DNA of 64,000 bases, from positions 31,943,820-32,007,819 of the forward strand of contig CP137675.1 in NCBI GenBank assembly GCA_037976565.1, given 5' to 3'. Within the stretch, counting starts at the first letter, position 1, and each line of letters opens with the position of its first letter. The notes under the pieces are model-generated. The model worked only from the letters and a program-made list of their open reading frames with translations. It ran no database searches and had not been told where the DNA came from. This DNA comes from Mesocentrotus franciscanus (taxonomy: Eukaryota; Echinodermata; Echinoidea; Camarodonta; Strongylocentrotidae). Shown here in pieces: positions 1 through 13,010 of the stretch. The position numbers and the translations under genes were made by a program.

Positions 1-723
1 GTCATATTAAAGTAGATGACAGCTTTAATTAGCTATGATATACGAAATGATAATAACAGTTAGGTACCTGTATGCGTAATTACTGGTTTAATATCACATT
101 TAACGCCAATTTTAATTGTAGCTCCTACATGATGAGAAATACATTCGTGTGCGTAGTATATAGGTTCTCATCACCCCTAAAAATTATCAATTTCCATATA
201 TTATTCATGGTATCCGGAGGCACATTGGGAGATAGATGTAGAAGTAATGTCATTGCCAGTCGACAAAATTATATCCCAGTAATTCGAGTAGGGTGTGAAA
301 GAATGCCAAGGTGCCGACACATAAGAGTGAGGAATATTTGGATATCTGTTTCAGGTCCATTCAAAATGTAGCCGTCAAAATTATGCTAGCCTGTATAAAT
401 TTTCTTTCTTTCCTTTTTTTTTTTCGTTTTTGCAAAATGTACTTAAAAAGCTCAAAGTAGAGATAACTTGCTCTTTTAACACACAAAATAGCAATATTTT
501 TTTATATTAATAATGGTAAATCATGTATTTTCTTCGATGTATTGTAGAAGCTTGAAGCACAATCTCTCAACAAAAAGAATGAAATTCAATAAATTATTGT
601 TATATTTCTCCGAAATGCCAATATTTCGAAGAAAATCTTGATAATATGTTACAATCTACAGTAGATGAATTGTGTAGAGAAGCACATCAAATAAACCAAT
701 ATTCCGCACAAGTAGAGCTTGAG
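1..723. other. AT-rich intergenic DNA
   Basis: No gene, RNA or clear repeat was recognised. Open frames here are short and show no family resemblance. Confidence 0.5.
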
Positions 724-915
724 CTTTTTCTTCTTCTTCTTCTTCTTCTTCTTCTTTTTCTCCTCCCCCTCCTCCTCCTCCTCCTCCTCCTCTTTAAAAA
801 AAAAAAATCCTTATTATTATTATTATTATTATTATTCTCCCCCTCCGTCTTAAACTACTTCTTCTTTTCCCCTTCTTCTCTTCCACTTTCTTGTTCTCCT
901 CCTCCTCCTCCTCCT
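724..915. repeat. Compound trinucleotide microsatellite
   Basis: Runs of TTC, then CTC, then ATT, then CTC again follow each other almost without interruption. The leucine-rich and arginine-rich open frames across it are artefacts of the repeat. Confidence 0.95.
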
Positions 916-1484
916 TCGTAGGAGAAGTACGATGGGTAGCAAATTAACCAAGCAGCCAACGCCAAAAGGAATTTTTCTTTTCTTTAAAAGAAAATGAACT
1001 TCGTAGAAAAATATTGTTGTTTCTTGCGTATTATATACAATTTCTCTCTCTCTCTCTATTTCTTTCCCTTTTTTTCTCTCTTTCTCTCTTTCTCTCTTTC
1101 TCTGTTTCCAAAATTCCACCATAGGAAAATTGTACTTTTTACTGCTAAAAGAGTATAGTTCCGAACATTCCACATTATGCTTGGATTAGTCGCCTGCGGA
1201 CTTTTTTTGTTTAAGGCAGAGTGTTGAAAATGGGTCGGGGGTAAAATTTCTCGCCATCATTTTGGAAACAGGTAAAGTGATCGCTGTATGCTCCAGTAAG
1301 AAATGGAGTAGGGAAGGTATATCCTTTGCTGATGGCAGTCGACCTTTGTGTGAAAGGAACTACTTACAATTGTCTACTCTTATAGATAGACGGACGGAAT
1401 TGAGGAACATACTCGGAATGTTATTTCAGATGTAATAGGAATAAAATAACAGCTTGTCAAGTCACGTTGGGCTTGTAACACGAT
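916..1484. other. Intergenic DNA with a TC microsatellite
   Basis: Contains a pyrimidine (TC)n tract at about 1040-1107. Nothing else was recognised. Confidence 0.5.
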
Positions 1485-1640
1485 CGATTCAATTCAATTC
1501 AATTCAATTCAATTTTATTGGTCCAAAAGGAAATTCGTTGCGTTTACATGCATTATTCACAGATCAGGGAGACTTTCAGGAAATCAGAAATCAGGTAATT
1601 TCAGTAGCCTTTTGCATCACCCTTTCCTGAAATCCTTTTT
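1485..1640 (-). mobile_element. Probable LINE 3' end with ATTCA-repeat tail
   Basis: Six or so tandem ATTCA units (about 1487-1516) run into TTTTATTGG. Read on the minus strand this is a 3' UTR ending in a short pentamer tail, typical of non-LTR elements that end in microsatellite tails. Similar tails occur at 36037-36054 and, with TCAAGT units, near 40796. No coding part was seen. Confidence 0.45.
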
Positions 1641-1917
1641 GATTATGCTTTGTGATAGATTATTAACCAAGGATCGTTGCCAGAAAAAATAAAGAATGGC
1701 AGTCGCACTGAAATCTATCACAGTGTACTTAAGATACTACATTAACGTAAAAAAAAATGGGTAAAAACAGTGTTCAATGGCGTAGTGTGTTTCCAGCCGT
1801 AGAGGGCACTTGCGTCGTGGGGGAAAGGGCGCGTCGGAAATTGGATGAGAGGCGACAGGAATTTTCAATAGATAGAGGGGAAGGGGTTGTATCATTCTCT
1901 ATTTTTAAAGTGCACTT

Positions 1918-1975
1918 CCCCCCTCTCTCTCTCTCTCTCTCTTTATCTATCTATCTAGCTTTAGCCTACCCTCCT

Positions 1976-2009
<34 letters not shown>

Positions 2010-2038
2010 ACACTCACTCTCCCTCTCCCTCTCTTTAT
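1918..2038. repeat. (TC)n microsatellite
   Basis: Long TC runs interrupted by TATC and CTCACAC. They explain the serine/leucine-rich open frame here. Confidence 0.95.
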
Positions 2039-4140
2039 TCTTCCACTATTCGATTTGATTGAGGGAGTACCGCTCCTATCCCCCCGTAGCTGCACCACCA
2101 AAGATCTTTAAATTAAGATTCGTGTAGCATAATATAAAATGAGTTCTCAAAGTACGTTTAAGCTGAATTAAATATTGCAGGGGCTAGATAAAAGGTATTG
2201 TCATGAAGTGTCATTGAAACGGATATAGGTGCTACTGTGACAATTAGGTAATGTCAAGAGCAAGACTATTAATTCATAAACCATGTGAGTGAGAACATCT
2301 TTGAAGAGTTCACACGTATATATTCTTATTTTAAACATTTACTGTGAAATCTTTTATCCAAGGTACTTCCTAGTTTATTCCTCACCTTGTCCTGGTTGAC
2401 AGTCGCTTTACTTTCTAGGAACCTGGGAAATCCGAGAAAGCAAATTGCTTTCGTCTGTAGACGATCTTAAAGATGGCATGGCAGAAAGTGGCCGGAAATC
2501 TCCCGCCAAAATCCTTGTTAGGATTGGATGCAAGGAGACCCCGGTAAGGAGGCATGCATCCAGAGGCTAATAGTCTCAGGGGAGCCCCTGTTTTCAAAGC
2601 CCCGAGGATGGAGAAGTTATAGGCTGATGATAAATGTTTCTGGCACGATTTATTGATGCTCTGCATGTATGTGTGTACGATGGAATGCGCGAGCAATCCA
2701 GGCTATACTAAAATAAACGTGTATTATCATTCGCCGCCACATTATAATGCGTGTACATTAACGTGGTTATCATTGCAGAAAGATGAATAATAATTGATGC
2801 AATTAGTTTAGATTTACGATTTTGTTTTCTTCACCTCTGAATAGAAGGTGACGGCACATAATATATAGATGATTTAATTACGATCAAGACTCGTTCAGAT
2901 ATAAGGTCGTAAACCGCGGGGTTATTGTTTATATCATTATTATTTACAATAAATTGTAATACGTTTCATGCTCATTTCTGTTTCGTCTAACATATAGCTA
3001 AACGAACACACGTAGGAACTTTAAGCACAGTTGCAATTTATTTACACGTTGTAATAAAAACAAAAATTAAACAAGATAAATACAAAAAAGCTGCGGTTTA
3101 CCGCTTCATAGCTAAGCGAGTCTTTTTATTGCTTTTGCTGAACTGGACACTTCTTTATTTGAGACTCGACTAAGATGATTATTCACGTTTTAAACCACGA
3201 TTTCGAAATAGGCTTTAAAAAAAACGAAACGCATTGGCATATCCAGCATAATAATAGAGCCAGCGTATACGCCCACTTTGGGTAACCCAGGAAACATCTA
3301 CACTAGCCATTGTATGTTGAAAATGCAAAAATTTCATTTAATTAACGCATGTTTATTTTCTTGCACATTTCTGAAATCATACGCCACTATTCACCCAATA
3401 TTATGTCTGCTTGGACAAGTCTATTTTCCACAAGTTTATGTCAACACGCACGACATAAGCTTTATACTTGTGACCTTTCAAAATTTGGCAAGGAGAGCGC
3501 ATCCATGAGTTTGTTTTCATTTAAGTAACATTGTGAAACGCCGGTATGTCATAAAGAGATGACTGTATATACCATGTTCAAGGCGACCCACTATCAACAT
3601 AGATGGAAATATACTGTTTTTATAACTGAGCGAGGCAAAATCAAGCGCCATTACTTAATATTTCGGTCTCCATCCATGCAATTTAGGTCTCCCTTTTATT
3701 CATTAAATCAGTTTAACATCAACGTTATTTTATGTTATCCTCGAACGGATGTTAGTCGGACTATACTATTATTTCGGGAACATGATTTATTTATGACATC
3801 GGGAATTTAATTCAATTTACCTTCGTCGCTATCATAACAGTTGCCCATTCATAAATTGTGGGTCTAAATATAGTAACCAGGATGTTTTTTCGACATATTG
3901 ATAGGGGTAACAGCATTTAATGAAAGTTCTTGTGGGGTCATTTTTACATCCTCAATATATAAAGGGCTTGGTCTAGAGAACTATACTGCTTTTACATACA
4001 CACAGATCAGGTTTGATTTGTTGAGATCATTATTAGCGTCCAAAATACATATTCAAGAATGAATAAAAGAGTAAAGACTAGGTTTGATAGAAAATCGTTT
4101 ATAATGATAATGACAGTATGGCATATAATTTTGTAAAACA
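2039..4140. other. Intergenic DNA, nothing recognised
   Basis: Small open frames at 3278-3508 (76 codons) and 3559-3810 (83 codons) have no recognised domain, no splice context and ordinary AT-rich composition. I treat them as chance. Confidence 0.4.
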
Positions 4141-4148
4141 TATACCGT

Positions 4149-4530
4149 CAGTGGCGGATCCAGGGGCAGGGGCCCGGCCCCTCCTCGAAAAAAACAGGTA
4201 AAAACCCCCTGTTTTTGAAAAAAAAGAAGTTGGGCCCCTCCTGGCGCCCAAGGGGCTGGCGGTGAAAAAAAAATTAACCCTTCCCATAGGGAAAATTTTT
4301 TTTTGGGTGCCCAAAAAAAAAATTTGTGCTCACTACCCCTGGCGCCCAAGGGGTGGGGTGGTGGAAAACAAATTACCCTTGCCCGGAGGGAAATTTTGTT
4401 TTCGGGTGCCAATTTTTTTTTGTGCTCACTACCCCCCACTGAGCGAAAAATCGACCGACACGATTTTCAAATTTTCGCACGAAGTGGGCCCCTTTTTAGG
4501 CCCCCTTGCCGCCGGCTGGATCCGCCCCTG
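4149..4530. mobile_element. hAT-like non-autonomous element (MITE), 382 bp
   Basis: The ends are CAGTGGCGGATCCAG on the left and the complement of CAGGGGCGGATCCAG on the right, 14 of 15 positions matching. The element is flanked by a perfect 8-bp direct repeat, TATACCGT, at 4141-4148 and 4531-4538. CAG-type termini with an 8-bp target duplication are the hallmark of hAT elements. It has no transposase. Inside, a GC-rich unit starting CTGGCGCCCAAGGGG is repeated with a 98-bp period (4241 and 4339). The open frames across it are not genes. Confidence 0.88.
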
Positions 4531-4538
4531 TATACCGT

Positions 4539-5685
4539 AAACCCATTTCCCTGTGCGCTACAAGAAAGAGAAAGACAATCAGATTGTGTATAAAACGGCT
4601 CGTTCAAGGCGATCTGGACATCTATTATAAACTAATAAAAACACACTTAAGTTCATGATAATGACATTTTGTGACTTTCACTTTTGATTAGTACATAATG
4701 GGAAGTGTCCCAACATTAAGGAAATGAAATGTGATCATGTTAATTGTTTGGATATATAGACCTCGACAATCATTCTTTTAGTACAGTCAAGTAGCTTGCC
4801 AAAATATGATATACACAGTATTAACATGCATACATGTAGAAAACAAAACCTTATTCGTATTTTGACAAGCCAATAATTCTTCACCTAATTTTATTACCTC
4901 GTCAGTCCAAGAAGGAGAACAAACTTGAGCATAATTATGTATACTATTGTGAGTAGCCCGCTATTTTGGTCAACTACAATACGTAAAAAGTTCGACGACA
5001 TCTTACGAATTGATTTTTGGGGTCTCGCCAATGCTGTCATGCCTTTTAACCCTCAAACACCCATCCGGCCCCGACGTAAATGCAATACAGCGTGTTACCC
5101 CAGTCACATCAACGAAGCCGACAGGAGGCTGACAACAGACCGAACAAAATATTAGATTACCCCAAAAAGCCAAAAAAGCCAAACTTCGATCGGTTTGGAG
5201 TCGGTGTGGAGTGGGTTTGGCGGTGTAACTGAGGTATACGATTTATCATTGAGGGTTTTTCTTGGAGCTATTTCTGGTCAGTTTCCAGAGAAAGTCTAAT
5301 CAACCGAAACAATGGGATGACAACTTCTGTTTGCAGAGGAGGGCTTAAAAAGCTGATGACCTATTTTCGATGATATTTGAAAACCTGACAATAGAATCTT
5401 ATATTTTATATGTATTTCATATTTATTTTTTATTTTATATCTTATTTGTAAAAATAGCGTATTGGCGAGATAAGTTTGGCAACGGATGTGCAATTGGCCC
5501 TAGCATGCTGCAACAACGTTGTATACTATTGGCATATTTCTGTCACCTTAAAATTCGTGAATAGAAAACCTTAACACCTTCAAACATGTTAAATATTGCC
5601 TTTTTGTGATTACTTTATTTGTTGATCATATTTGTACTCTCCTCACCCGATCTACGAAATTCAAGGGCGTCGCCCCAGTACACTA
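4539..5685. other. Intergenic DNA, nothing recognised
   Basis: Short unsupported open frames only. No repeat was identified by eye. Confidence 0.4.
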
Positions 5686-6321
5686 ATATAATAATATTCC
5701 GCTTTTATATAGCGCTTAATACAATGTCTCTAAGCGCTTTACAGATATACTATTTCCCCGGTCATTGGATTCAGTGCTTGCCCGCACACACTGTGTGCAC
5801 AATCTCCACTACCTGGGGAGCATTCCAGCCAGGCGTTACTTGACGCTCAAAAACTGTTTGACCAACAATGACGGTCGCATCCTACCGGGTAACCATTTAA
5901 AGGGACTGTAGCATGACGAGACTATGTGTCATTCCCGTGGCCTGACTCGGGGCCAATCGGGTATACGACTACGGACCACGCGATCGCAGCATTCACGTGC
6001 GTGCAACATACGCGAAACCGAAACGTGAGGAGAACTTCGGTCTATTTCGCGAACGCTATAGCGCGCGCTGACCGTGTAGAGATTTAGTCGCTGACTACCA
6101 TTATTCAAGTCCATTCGTTTACGTGCAGTTGTCCAAAAGAAGACGTAGAAGGCGTTAATCAGTATTTGCCATGCTACACTCCCTTTAACACCTGGGTGGA
6201 GAGTAGCAATTAAGTGCAGGTTAATATCTTCCCAAAGGATATTAGTGCCGTGTCGGGATTCGAACCATCGACCTTCGCATCTCCAGTCAAGCGCCTTAAA
6301 CCACTCGGCCACGACACTCCA
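5686..6321 (-). mobile_element. tRNA-derived SINE, interrupted by a MITE
   Basis: On the minus strand the right end is a tRNA-like head with a box A (TGGCCGAGTGG) and box B (GGTTCGAATCC), resembling a Ser/Leu tRNA. A body follows that recurs at 21525-21839, 35826-35970 and 39129-39310. It contains the shared strings AAGCGCTTTACAG, CCGGTCATTGGATT and TCTCCACT...GGGAGCATTCC. The body is split by the 284-bp element at 5901-6184. Anticodon-region pairing is poor, so this is a SINE head and not a working tRNA gene. Confidence 0.75.
5901..6184. mobile_element. TTAA-flanked MITE, 284 bp
   Basis: Terminal inverted repeats AGGGACTGTAGCATG and AGGGAGTGTAGCATG (one mismatch) are bounded by TTAA at 5897-5900 and 6185-6188. 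It interrupts the SINE at ATTTAACACC. The related SINE at 21249-21276 keeps that site unbroken, so the target was one TTAA that was duplicated. TTAA duplication is characteristic of piggyBac-type transposition, but the terminal bases are not the usual piggyBac ones, so the superfamily is tentative. Related copies lie near 61640-61745 and 62911-63155. Confidence 0.8.
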
Positions 6322-6324
6322 CTT

Positions 6325-6567
6325 TTTTATTTGTCGTAACCTCTCTCTACCCCTCCCCTCTTCTCTCTTTCTCTCACTCTCTCTGTCTCTCTGTCTCCCT
6401 CTCCATCTCCCTTCCTCTCCATCCCTCTCTCCGTATATCTCTCTCCCTCCCTCTTCCTTTCTCCTCTTCTCCATATCTCCCCTCTCTCTCTCCCTCCCTT
6501 TCTCCCCCCTCTCTCTCTCTCCCCTCTCTGTCTCCCTCTCTCTCCCCTTTCTCCCTTCCCTTTTCTA

Positions 6568-6599
<32 letters not shown>

Positions 6600-6615
6600 T
6601 TCTCTCTTTCTCGTC
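6325..6615. repeat. Long imperfect (TC)n tract
   Basis: Nearly 300 bp of C/T-only sequence on the + strand. Open frames on both strands here are repeat artefacts. Confidence 0.95.
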
Positions 6616-8219
6616 GACCCTTTTTTCAATCATGCTTCTCTTCTAGGCTATACCCTGTATAAGTACGATTACCTTTGAATGTTCAGCTAACAAGTATACA
6701 GAGCTGATAAAAACAACTCGCACTTTCCTCCTCTCATGTTCATGTTCTTGCTTTGAATAATCCCACCCTATAGACAAGATTTGTTGAACGGAAACCTTCA
6801 GGTTCATCTTGTTTTCATTCTAAAAACTTCATTGGCGGATCCAGGATTCTCTGGCTGGCGGGGAGGATTTCGGAAATTCTCTGAAGGGCAAATAGGGGCA
6901 CATTTTCTTAATGTACCTATTACCTACTTAAGATAACCCAGATAGGAGTTTGCTGGAAGGGACATGTGCCTCCATGCGCCCCCTCCCGCCCCCTCTCCCT
7001 CCATACGCCATCAATCTTTTCAACGTCCCTGGGAATGAGCCTCTATAAATTTACTGCATGATTTTGGCACCAGATTTGCCCATACATGTATTTTATGGGA
7101 TCATCCTTCCTATATATCCCTTGGCCGCCGGTTTCATAATCTAGTTAAGGGTGTTTGCTACGATCCTCATGTCTGCCGAAATTATATCAGTCGTTTATAT
7201 GGACACAATCCTTCATGCCCTCGCTCGATGTTCTACTAAACTACAATAAAATTTACATTTCATTAATTGAATCTGTGCTGCTTTAAAACCCTATATTTTT
7301 ACCGTCTGGTACAGATTTAAAGTCTGAACACCCTTCACATTACAATCCTTACATTACTTTCATCGAGTTCTAAACAAATCTTCACAGCAGCCCTACATTG
7401 CGGTTGTCTGATAGGATTAAAAAATGACCACCAAGTTCCTTACGTGATTTGGCACAACAACATTTTATCACACGGAGAAAGAGGGATGAAAATTGATTAT
7501 TACGATGTTTTTATGGACACATTTCATTGAGCGCATACACGGTCAAGGAAAGCAGAATTACTACCAATTTAGAAAGAAATAAAAGGAATTCATTAAATTC
7601 TCGATAGCTTTCATGTACTAAAAAGAATAACAGCGATTTTTAGATACATCACGTAGTTTTCTATTGGTGGTGTTCTTTTGTTTTCTTATAGATGAATTGT
7701 ATCACTAATTTTCTTTGATGTGAAATGGTGAGTTTATTTCCCCCTTATGATATGAAATCGCGTCACAATTATTCATAAGTATGTGTCTGGTTATCATATA
7801 CACCTGCACCAGTGGCTGATGCAGGGTCTGGTTAGAGTAATGTGTGTATCATTACATAGACATGACACACTCACCCGAAGTAGATATAGCCCAAATAGGT
7901 ATAATAACCCCATTAGGACATTTAAATGTTTACATAGTAAAATTCAATATCTTTGCAAATAAATGGAAATATTGACTTTTAAAAATGGATGCTATTCCAT
8001 TAGGGCGTTTGTACAATGCTCAGTAAATATATACGTGGGTAAATATTCCATAGTTCATTGATTGTGTAGTTCGACTTTGCTTCTGATTAAAGTCACGTTT
8101 AGGGAGTGTAAAAGCAATAGTATAAATATAATCAACCCTCAATTGGGAATATTATTTACAAAGTATATATATTACCGTGTGTAAATAAATGTGATATTTG
8201 CCACCTACACACACAAACA
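6616..8219. other. Intergenic DNA with transposon scraps
   Basis: TTGGCGGATCCAGGATTCTC at about 6833 resembles the hAT-type terminus seen at 4149, but no matching right end was found. The rest is AT-rich with no recognised gene. Confidence 0.4.
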
Positions 8220-8445
8220 CACACACCCTCTGTCTCTCTCTCTCTCTCTCTCCCCGTTTCCCTCTCCCTATAATCATGATGATAATAATAATAATGATAA
8301 TAATAATAATAACAATAATGATAATAACAATAATAATAATAATGATAACAATAATAATAATAATCATGATAATAATATAAATGATTATACAATTTAAAAA
8401 AAAATAACAATGATAATGATAATAATAATAATAATAATAGCTCTA
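8220..8445. repeat. Compound microsatellite (CA, TC, AAT/GAT)
   Basis: A short CACA tract, a TC run, then about 160 bp of mixed AAT and GAT units. All open frames over it are Asn/Ile-rich artefacts. Confidence 0.95.
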
Positions 8446-11400
8446 TCTCCCTATCTTTCTGTATCTTTCAATTAAAAAAATTATATTAGTACATGTTTCG
8501 TTTGTTAATACATTCGGAAAACAAGGAAAACATGCTGGCTCTACCGAGATAGGTATAATCAAAGAAACTTCTATACCTATGTTATGATTCAGTACATACA
8601 AGTACAAATTTACAGAATTTTCACTAACCTGTGACGCATAGCAAAGGGAAAGCATAAATCATCTTGCTCATGATAGCTAATATTGGGGATAATATCTCTC
8701 TTATCAGCTGGAGAGGAATCTAATTTAATATCAAGAAGGTGTTTTTATTACCCAGCTCGTTCTGGAGAAACAGAAGGCCCGCAAGCGAGTGGGGGAGATA
8801 CCGCCTGGCACCCGCCGGCCCCCAGTCCGCTATACCCATGGCACGCATAGCCGCCACGAGCATCTCATACCGTCAACTTATCTACTTAGCTGTAGGGAAT
8901 ACGTATTACTCTAATCAGCATAGCTTCTGCACTAACATTCCTATACCTAAATGTAATTCATGGAAATCTGTATTAGCCTGTCTATGAGCGGACGACATAC
9001 TGTATGATTAATGTGACTGTGTTTACCATATTGTCAGTCATTATACAGAGTGGTTTATTTCATGTACAAACGAAACTATAAAGGGAGTGTTTATCTCTTT
9101 TTCAAAGATTTTGTTTTCCTTCAAGCATCATTGTTTTGGTATGGGTCAGCATTATACCTAGCAAGAAACTATCGTCTAGCATGGGGGAATTCTTTAATAA
9201 AACTGAAATTTGTAAACCTTCTCCATGCATCAGTATTTAAAAAAAATACGTTGGTGTCGATCATAGGGCACCGAGTCTAACACTTAATATTTCTATTTTT
9301 TAAATAAACGAGTCTGTAACAAATCAATCTGACTAATTGCATAACAAAGCGAAACAACGAAATGCAATGTAGCATCATAAAACAGATACAATGTACGGGA
9401 GGGCCAAGTTTTATGCTTTTTCTTATAACAGGGTTATGCATGTAAAGCTTATTAGATAATGATTAAACACACTCATTAGAGAATGATTGAAAATAATATG
9501 AGAACAACATCAAATATCTCCTTTCTGAGGAATTAATTATTTGTATGACCTTACAGATCATATTTTTATGTTAACAAAGATTACTCTCGAACCCATTATT
9601 ATTACATGACACTGGCATAGTTGGCTATGGATTTTCTTTTAAATAAATGACACGACCTTTATCAATTGGCAACTGCGATTTATTTCCAGCTGCACGGCTG
9701 AATACTCATATTCTTTGTCGGTGCACTGTACTTTATCTGACCTTCAAATACATGTTATGATTCTCAACATGAAATATAGATGCACCGGTTTTTTTTTTCG
9801 TAGTACATGAATGCCACACCCCACATTACGAGCTCCAACAGTAATAATGGGCGGAGGCACACATAAATTCCTTTTGTGTGCCTGCAGTCTTGTATAGTTT
9901 CCATTCCTTAAAGCTCACCGTAATATTAATTATTTCTCTGCCAAGTCAGGATATTAAATTGTCCTAAAGCGACAAGGCTGATTTCTCAATTCTTTCTTTA
10001 TGAAATGAAACACAAAAAGGCCGCCAGTAAGGTTTTAATGATACTTTATCCGGCAATGTGGGAGAGGCACTACCACCCTGACCACAGGCTCGTGATACAG
10101 TAATCTTATTGGCTCTGTAAATAATACCAAAATAAATAATCGAATCTTGTTACAGACGTATCGTATGTTTACATAGCATGAAAATAGGAACTGATGTAAG
10201 CATTATCTATCATGTGGAATAAAATATCATAATTTTGCAGTAACGATATAAAATGAGCGAATAAAGTTCAATTAATATATATGCCCTGTTTATCAATCAC
10301 GGAATTACCCCCCATCTCACCGCACTGCATTCCCTACAATCATGAAATTAGGCCTAGTGATACATTTCTAATTGACTTCCGTGACAGAGTTGTGATATAG
10401 CGCAAAATTGTGAAAAGGGTCCAAGAATTATATACTACTACCTATGTCAAGTTTATTCTATCTGGACAAAAAGTATGTAGCGCCAAATATTTAATCTTGG
10501 TATATGTACCATAACAAAATTATGTCAATCGTAGGAATCCGCCAAAACGCCGCCAGGCATTTAAGAATTTATAGACTTTCGATAAATTGTATTAGTTTTC
10601 GGTGACTCTATTATCTTTCTCTAACCTTTGATGATACCTTTGTGAAATTTCAAAGACACAGGTATGTAAAGCCATTTTGAACAATCACATGCCATTCCCT
10701 GAAAATCTGTTTTTAGAGATACATCATTTATTGTGACAGTATTTCATTTTATCAGTTTAAAATTATTTAACTTTTTTATTACGGTAATTTTAAGTTGTCG
10801 AACATTTTAAATTAGCACAATTTACGACATTACTTGTTTGAAGTTTAAGCTATGTATTGTGAACAAAATAAGTGAGCAGTTTTATTAATTGTATTCAGTG
10901 CAGCAATAGCAATGTACTCTATAAAATTTCAAAAAGATAACAATGTAGATGAACCTAACTAAGATAATTGATCATGCTGACAAAATCTTTTAAAAATAAT
11001 TACAAATTCACCAAACAGCGTGATAAAACAATAGAACAGACCATCACACTGTCAAGTTCACCTAATGTAGGATAAGTCAACAGCAGTCTAAGAGAGGAGA
11101 GAGAAATATAAAATACTGAAATATTATTAATGGTATTGAAAGGCGAAACAACTGGACTCGAGAGATTAAGAGGAGGGTTATCTAATTCGATGTGATCGTT
11201 ATACAACAGTTGTTCTCCCTTCCCGGTGTTAGACCGACCGAGATGCCATCCCGTAAAAATTTCAGCTATTTTCTCCATCTCCTATAAATAATGATGCAGG
11301 GTACGGGAGAGGACCGACGGGAGATCGTGAAAGCCTGACCCCAAAACCGATGTTGCTATCTTTGGTTGTATGGTTTGTTTGTTTGTTTGTTTGTGTGTTT

Positions 11401-11932
11401 GTTTGTGGTGTTGTCAGGTCATCCAGGGTGTTCATTTATCTTTTACCTTGTTGTGCATCATGATGATAATAATGATGATCATGATGATTTGTTTGGAAAC
11501 CGTACATTGTATGGGTAATGATGGGTGTAAAGAAGAGCAATAGTCTAGGATCAAAGTTGAGAATAGTGAGTAGAGAAAAGAATATTAAGAGAATAGAAAA
11601 TACTTGCAGGCCTTTTTAATACAACTGGCAAATGGTTAAAGGTACAAGGGCAGAGGAAATTATGTCAACGTTTGATAGATGTCTTTTATGGGAAGATCTC
11701 AATTTTTCTAATCTTAGAGGAACACTTTAGTCTAAATGGCTGGTTTAAATGCCTTAGAATTCTAGGCGCATCTCCTGAAATTATTTTCGCTCAATAATTA
11801 ATTTGCTGTAGCGTTCGGGCATTAATTGAGCTTAATTTGATTCCGTTTAATTAGATATGACATCATAGCTTGAAATTGAGTATTAAGACCGCATTACATT
11901 TTCTGTCACCGACATTTTGCCCTTATCACATC
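8446..11932. other. Intergenic DNA, no gene recognised
   Basis: AT-rich sequence. Minor features are a TTTG tetramer run near 11377-11405 and an ATGATG stretch near 11460. The 82-codon frame at 8739 and the 92-codon minus frame at 11000-11278 show no domain. Confidence 0.4.
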
Positions 11933-12025
11933 TCTCTTTTCTCTCTCTCTCTCTCTCTCCTCTACTTTCTTCTATTTCTCTCCTTATTCTCTCATTCTCT
12001 TCTTATTTCACTGTCTCTCTTTCTG
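11933..12025. repeat. (TC)n microsatellite
   Basis: Imperfect TC-rich run. Confidence 0.9.
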
Positions 12026-12833
12026 TCGTACATCATTCATTACCTCAAGGTCAATCCTTTTAAATCGAAAAACACTCAATTTAAACTGCATGTAGCTTCC
12101 CGCCATAATTACAATCGGTACACCGTCTTCTTTTTAATTGAATAAACACTGACTCTAATTGTGACCGCCATTTTCAATTTTAAAGTTTGATCGATCAAGA
12201 AGTATGAAATAAGTAATTAATGATATACAGAATATACACAAATTAAGTGTTTTACACTAAACCATGCAACAAACAGTCGCTTGTTATTTTAATTCTGACT
12301 ATGACGCTTATAGATGTTACGTGAATAATTCAAGCTGCTCATCATGATTCATCTATAAGCAAAACAAAGATAACAAAACTGTAAGAAACCAAGCATGTAT
12401 AATGCTTTAGCATAAAGAATGAGAGCCAGAATTCTATTAAAAAAAACACTGTCTAGTATTTTTGTTACTTACTTTTCATCCACTGTTTAATCAAACAATG
12501 GCAAATATATAGAGAGTGCATTCAAGCGTTGAATGTCATGAGTCCTTTACATTATCAAATAAAGACACGTACAAAATAGAAGTTACTTGAATACCATAAC
12601 GTTGCCGTGGTTACTATTCTTATGGAAGTTTGCATTAAAAGGACAAAAAGGGTTCCAGTATGAAATAAAAGGAAGATATCATTTCTTTATTGATTTAATC
12701 ATGGTTAAATACATTCGTTTGCCGCAATCAATGTGATAGAGATGTGTAATTATGTGGAGGAGAATCTTCTGCGAATATTAATGCTCATCTCAGTTCGTGG
12801 TCATGAAGAAAGATTTTTTAGAGAAACTGACTT

Positions 12834-13010
12834 AAAGGACAATCCAACCCTTGTAATAGCCCTAAGATCATTTCAATGAAAGCAGAAAATAAGATAATCA
12901 GAATGACGAAAGTTTGAAATAAATCGGACCAATGCTAAGAAAGTTGTTTGAAATATGAGGTCAGTACAGCTGTGCGGATCTCAATTAGCAATATTGTCAG
13001 TGTGGATTGC
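12834..13010. repeat. Fragment of a dispersed inverted-repeat element
   Basis: The order of motifs (CCAACCCTTGTAA, GAAAGTTTGAAATAAATCGG, ACCAATG..AAGAAAGTTGT, a region around TCTCAATTAGCAAT) matches the left half of the foldback element inside the aquaporin gene (26090-26300). Only one arm was recognised here. Confidence 0.5.

Noticed and set aside
4053..4593. Four overlapping frames of 71-128 codons
   Set aside because: All lie across the non-autonomous hAT-like element; no transposase motif.
6245..6646. 133-codon + frame and 181-codon minus frame at 5929-6474
   Set aside because: They run through a SINE, a MITE and a TC tract. No protein domain.
8152..8410. Ile-, Tyr- and Asn-rich frames on both strands
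   Set aside because: Products of the AAT/GAT microsatellite.
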